A DNA stretch of 64,000 bases from Agromyces sp. 3263 (GTDB taxonomy: Bacteria > Actinomycetota > Actinomycetes > Actinomycetales > Microbacteriaceae). The translations under genes and the position numbers were made by a program. The number at the start of each line of letters is the position of its first letter. The stretch's first letter is position 1. The DNA is taken from contig NZ_JAVDUV010000001.1 in assembly GCF_031456545.1 (NCBI RefSeq), positions 1,736,001 to 1,800,000 on the forward strand. The letters are read 5' to 3'. Below are positions 61,512-64,000 of this stretch, piece by piece. The notes under the pieces were generated by a model. It searched no databases, was not told the DNA's origin, and saw only the letters and a list, made by a program, of their open reading frames with translations.

Positions 61512-62651
61512 ATGCGCGTGACTCCCGATCGCGTCGAGGCCATGCTCGACGACCTCGCACGACTCGTGCGCGCCGAATCACCCTCCGACGATCTCGCCGC
61601 CGTCGCCGACAGCGCCGGGGTCGTGGCCGACATCATGACCGCACGACTGGGCCGGGCGCCCGAGGTCGCCTCCGTCGACGGGGTGCACCACGTGATGCTG
61701 CGGGGGCGCGATCCCCGGGTGCTCGTGCTCGGCCACCACGACACCGTGTGGCCGATCGGCACCCTCGCCGAGCTGCCGTTCCGCGTCGCCGACGGGGTCA
61801 TCACCGGGCCGGGCACGCTCGACATGAAGGTCGGGCTGGTGCAGGCGATCCACGCCCTCGACCTCGTGCGCGCCGAGATCGGTCTCGACGCCGTCACCCT
61901 CCTCGTCACCGGCGACGAGGAGGTCGGATCCCCCACCTCGCGCGCCCTCATCGAGGCGGAGGCCGCCAGGTGCCACGCCGCCCTGGTGCTCGAGCCGGGC
62001 GGCGGCGGCGGCGAGCTGAAGATCGCGCGCAAGGGCACCTCCAACTACCGGATCGAGGTCGAGGGCCGGGCGGCGCACGCCGGGCTCGAGCCCGAGCGCG
62101 GCGTCAACGCGGCCATCGCGCTGGCCGGCATCGTGCTCGCCCTCGACGCCATCGCCGACGCCGACGCGGGCACGACCGTCACCCCCACCATCCTGGCGGG
62201 CGGGACCACGGCGAACACCGTGCCCGCGCAGGCGCACGTCCAGGTCGATGTCCGTGCGCGAACCGTCGGCGAGCAGCAGCGCGTCGACCGTGCGATCCGC
62301 GCGCTCACCACGCCCGTGCGCGGGGCCCGCATCACGGTCACCGGTGGGCCGCACCGCCCTCCGCTCGAACGCGCGGCCACGAACGGCCTGTTCGAGCGGG
62401 CGGGCCTGCTCGCCGATGCGCTGGGCCAGACCGCGCCGGCCGGCATCGACGCCGGCGGGGCATCCGACGGCAACTTCACCGGCGCGCTCGGCGTGCCGAC
62501 CCTCGACGGCCTCGGCGCGGTCGGCGGCGGCCCCCACGCGCGCGACGAGCACGCGCTCGTCGGGTGGATCGCACCGCGCACCGAGCTCCTCGCGGCCCTC
62601 GTCGTCGACGTCGTCAGGCGCGCTCGGCCGGCACCTTCACGTAGAGCATGA
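61512..62651 (+). CDS. M20 family metallopeptidase
   Basis: The 379-residue protein matches the carboxypeptidase G2/ArgE-like M20 family: metal ligand motif GHHDTVW (H75, D77), bridging Asp104 in GPGTLDMKVG, catalytic Glu in TGDEEVGS (136-137), a dimerisation domain around AAHAGLEPERGVNAAIAL and a C-terminal His in GGPHARDEH. It hydrolyses an N-acyl or peptide bond in the cytoplasm; substrate is unknown. It follows the TetR gene closely. Its last 38 bp overlap the 3' end of the convergent MFS gene. Confidence 0.9.
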   Translation: MRVTPDRVEAMLDDLARLVRAESPSDDLAAVADSAGVVADIMTARLGRAPEVASVDGVHHVMLRGRDPRVLVLGHHDTVWPIGTLAELPFRVADGVITGPGTLDMKVGLVQAIHALDLVRAEIGLDAVTLLVTGDEEVGSPTSRALIEAEAARCHAALVLEPGGGGGELKIARKGTSNYRIEVEGRAAHAGLEPERGVNAAIALAGIVLALDAIADADAGTTVTPTILAGGTTANTVPAQAHVQVDVRARTVGEQQRVDRAIRALTTPVRGARITVTGGPHRPPLERAATNGLFERAGLLADALGQTAPAGIDAGGASDGNFTGALGVPTLDGLGAVGGGPHARDEHALVGWIAPRTELLAALVVDVVRRARPAPSRRA

Positions 62652-63951
62652 GCACGAACCCGGCCGCGATCACGATGACGATGCCGAGGATGCCCCAGTA
62701 GGTCGCGCCGAACACCGCGATGAACGTCGCCCAGAGCATCGGCGACAGGAAGCTCGCGGCACGTCCGGTCGTCGCGTAGAGGCCGAAGATCTCGCTCTCG
62801 CGACCCGCCGGGGTGACGCGCGCGAGGAACGACCGCGACGCCGCCTGTGCCGGCCCGACGAACAGCGTGAGCACCAGCCCGAAGACCCAGAACACGAGCT
62901 TGCCCGAGTCGTGGAGGAAGAACACGAGGAGTCCGGCGGCGATCAGGCCGCCGAGCGCCGTGAGGATGACGGCCCGCGGTCCGAAGCGGTCGTCGAAGCG
63001 CCCGGCCACGATCGTGGAGACGCCCGCGAGCAGGTTCGCCGCGATGCCGAAGATCAGGACCTCGTTCGACGAGAAGTGGAACGCGACCGCCGCGATGACC
63101 GCACCGAACGCGAAGACGCCGGCGAGCCCGTCGCGGAAGACCGCGCTCGCGAGCAGGAACCAGAACGTGGGGCGCGACCCGCGCCAGAGCGCCACGATGT
63201 CGTGCACCAGCACCACGTAGCTGCGGAAGAACGACACCCGCTCGCGGTGCGGCGCCGGTGGTGCCTCTGGTACGTACACGAGCACCGGCCAGGCGAAGAG
63301 CAGCGTCCACACGGCGCAGCCGAGGGCGATCACGCGATAGGCGAGTCCGTTGTCGGTGGGCATCCCCCACCAGTCGAACGTCGTCGCGACCACGACGAGC
63401 ACGAGCGCCACGATGCCGCCGACGTAGCCGAGTCCCCAGCCGAGCCCCGAGACCTTGCCGACCGTCTTCGGCGTCGACACCTGCACCAGCATCGCGTTGT
63501 AGTTGACCCCGGCGATCTCGCTGAACACCGTTCCCGCGGCGATCAGCGAGATGCCGAGCACGAAGTACGCCGGAGCGCCCTGCACGAAGAACAGCCCGAC
63601 CATGCACGCGACGAGGGCGGCGGTGGCGCCGCCGAGCCAGAGCTTCCGACGGCCCGCGACATCCGCCCGCTGGCCGAGCACCGGCGCGAGCACCGCGATG
63701 AGCACGCCCGAGATGGTGATCGCCCAGCCGAGGGCGCTGGCGAGCTCGCCCAGCCCGCGTTCGTACGCCGGGTCGCCCTCGCCGAGCGCGGCGACGGCCG
63801 GGTCGAGGAACGTGTCGCTGGTCAGGTACAGCGCGGTGAACACGAACGTGAGGATGACCGAGTTGAACGGCTGCGTCGCCCAGTCCCAGAGCGCCCACGA
63901 GACCACCTGACGACGCGGGATGACCCGGCCCTCCTGCAGTTGCAGGCCCAT
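62614..63951 (-). CDS. UMF1-type (Atg22-like) MFS transporter
   Basis: This product of about 445 residues has 12 hydrophobic helices. VVSWALWDWATQPFNSVILT near the N-terminus and RSFLARVTPAGRESEIFGLYATTGR are typical of UMF1/Atg22-like MFS proteins, which export metabolites such as amino acids or sugars. ATG 63951 is used; GTG 63954 is equivalent, and neither has a good ribosome site. It is convergent with the M20 gene with a 38-bp overlap of coding ends. The remaining 49 bases to the window edge show no gene. Confidence 0.88.
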   Translation of the reverse strand: MGLQLQEGRVIPRRQVVSWALWDWATQPFNSVILTFVFTALYLTSDTFLDPAVAALGEGDPAYERGLGELASALGWAITISGVLIAVLAPVLGQRADVAGRRKLWLGGATAALVACMVGLFFVQGAPAYFVLGISLIAAGTVFSEIAGVNYNAMLVQVSTPKTVGKVSGLGWGLGYVGGIVALVLVVVATTFDWWGMPTDNGLAYRVIALGCAVWTLLFAWPVLVYVPEAPPAPHRERVSFFRSYVVLVHDIVALWRGSRPTFWFLLASAVFRDGLAGVFAFGAVIAAVAFHFSSNEVLIFGIAANLLAGVSTIVAGRFDDRFGPRAVILTALGGLIAAGLLVFFLHDSGKLVFWVFGLVLTLFVGPAQAASRSFLARVTPAGRESEIFGLYATTGRAASFLSPMLWATFIAVFGATYWGILGIVIVIAAGFVLMLYVKVPAERA

Positions 63952-64000
63952 CACCCGGATCGCGCCGGAATCGGCGGTCGCCGGGGGGACGGGCGTGCCG

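Overview
The window is high-GC actinobacterial DNA, most probably from the family Microbacteriaceae (an Agromyces- or Microbacterium-like organism; genus not settled). The evidence is the very strong G/C third-position bias, the zinc-free rpmB-rpmG-rpsN cluster, a CopD/CtaG fusion, FprA-type ferredoxin reductase, a DUF2252 gene, many GTG starts and several promoters whose -10 box lies 6-7 nt before the start codon (leaderless mRNAs). No phage, IS element, CRISPR array, rRNA or clear pseudogene was seen. One tRNA gene (Gly-CCC) is present.

Layout. 0-9 kb: a secreted beta-helix/InlB-repeat protein cut by the left edge, a YjbR-like protein, the ribosomal cluster with a structured leader, an HU protein, a CopD/CtaG copper/cytochrome oxidase assembly protein, an anchored hypothetical protein and a PIF1/RecD-like helicase. 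9-17 kb: small membrane proteins, a beta-lactamase-fold lipoprotein that has lost its catalytic residues, a DHFR-family reductase, a DHA2 drug exporter, DUF2252 and a GT4 glycosyltransferase. 17-23 kb: a glutamate decarboxylase/GABA antiporter pair (acid resistance), two PAP2 phosphatases, a PPOX-fold protein, a tiny membrane protein and tRNA-Gly. 23-35 kb: dcd, then one long leftward assimilatory sulfate reduction unit: sirA-cysH-cysD-cysN, an ABC importer, cobA, fprA and fdxA, with the sirohydrochlorin chelatase gene just upstream. Together these supply sulfate activation, APS and sulfite reduction, siroheme and electrons.

35-43 kb: an alpha/beta hydrolase and divergent TetR regulator sharing two operators; a GntR regulator with a soluble Cache-domain protein, divergent from a polyamine-type ABC importer (ATPase, lipoprotein, two permeases). 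43-52 kb: a 1069-residue secreted ExeM/NucH-type nuclease, a membrane-anchored SBP/VWA protein, a membrane protein, a nucleoside deaminase and a divergent pair of MarR-type regulators carrying glycine/histidine-rich low-complexity segments. 52-64 kb: a GH3 beta-glucosidase followed by a family-5 SBP and Dpp-type ABC importer, all leftward and probably controlled by the divergent TetR gene, then an M20 peptidase and a UMF1-type MFS transporter.

Points most worth following up are the structured rpmB leader RNA, the divergent MarR pair, the inactive beta-lactamase-fold lipoprotein, a palindromic intergenic repeat found twice, and the frequent GGCATCCG/CGGATGCC word, which brings in otherwise avoided codons.
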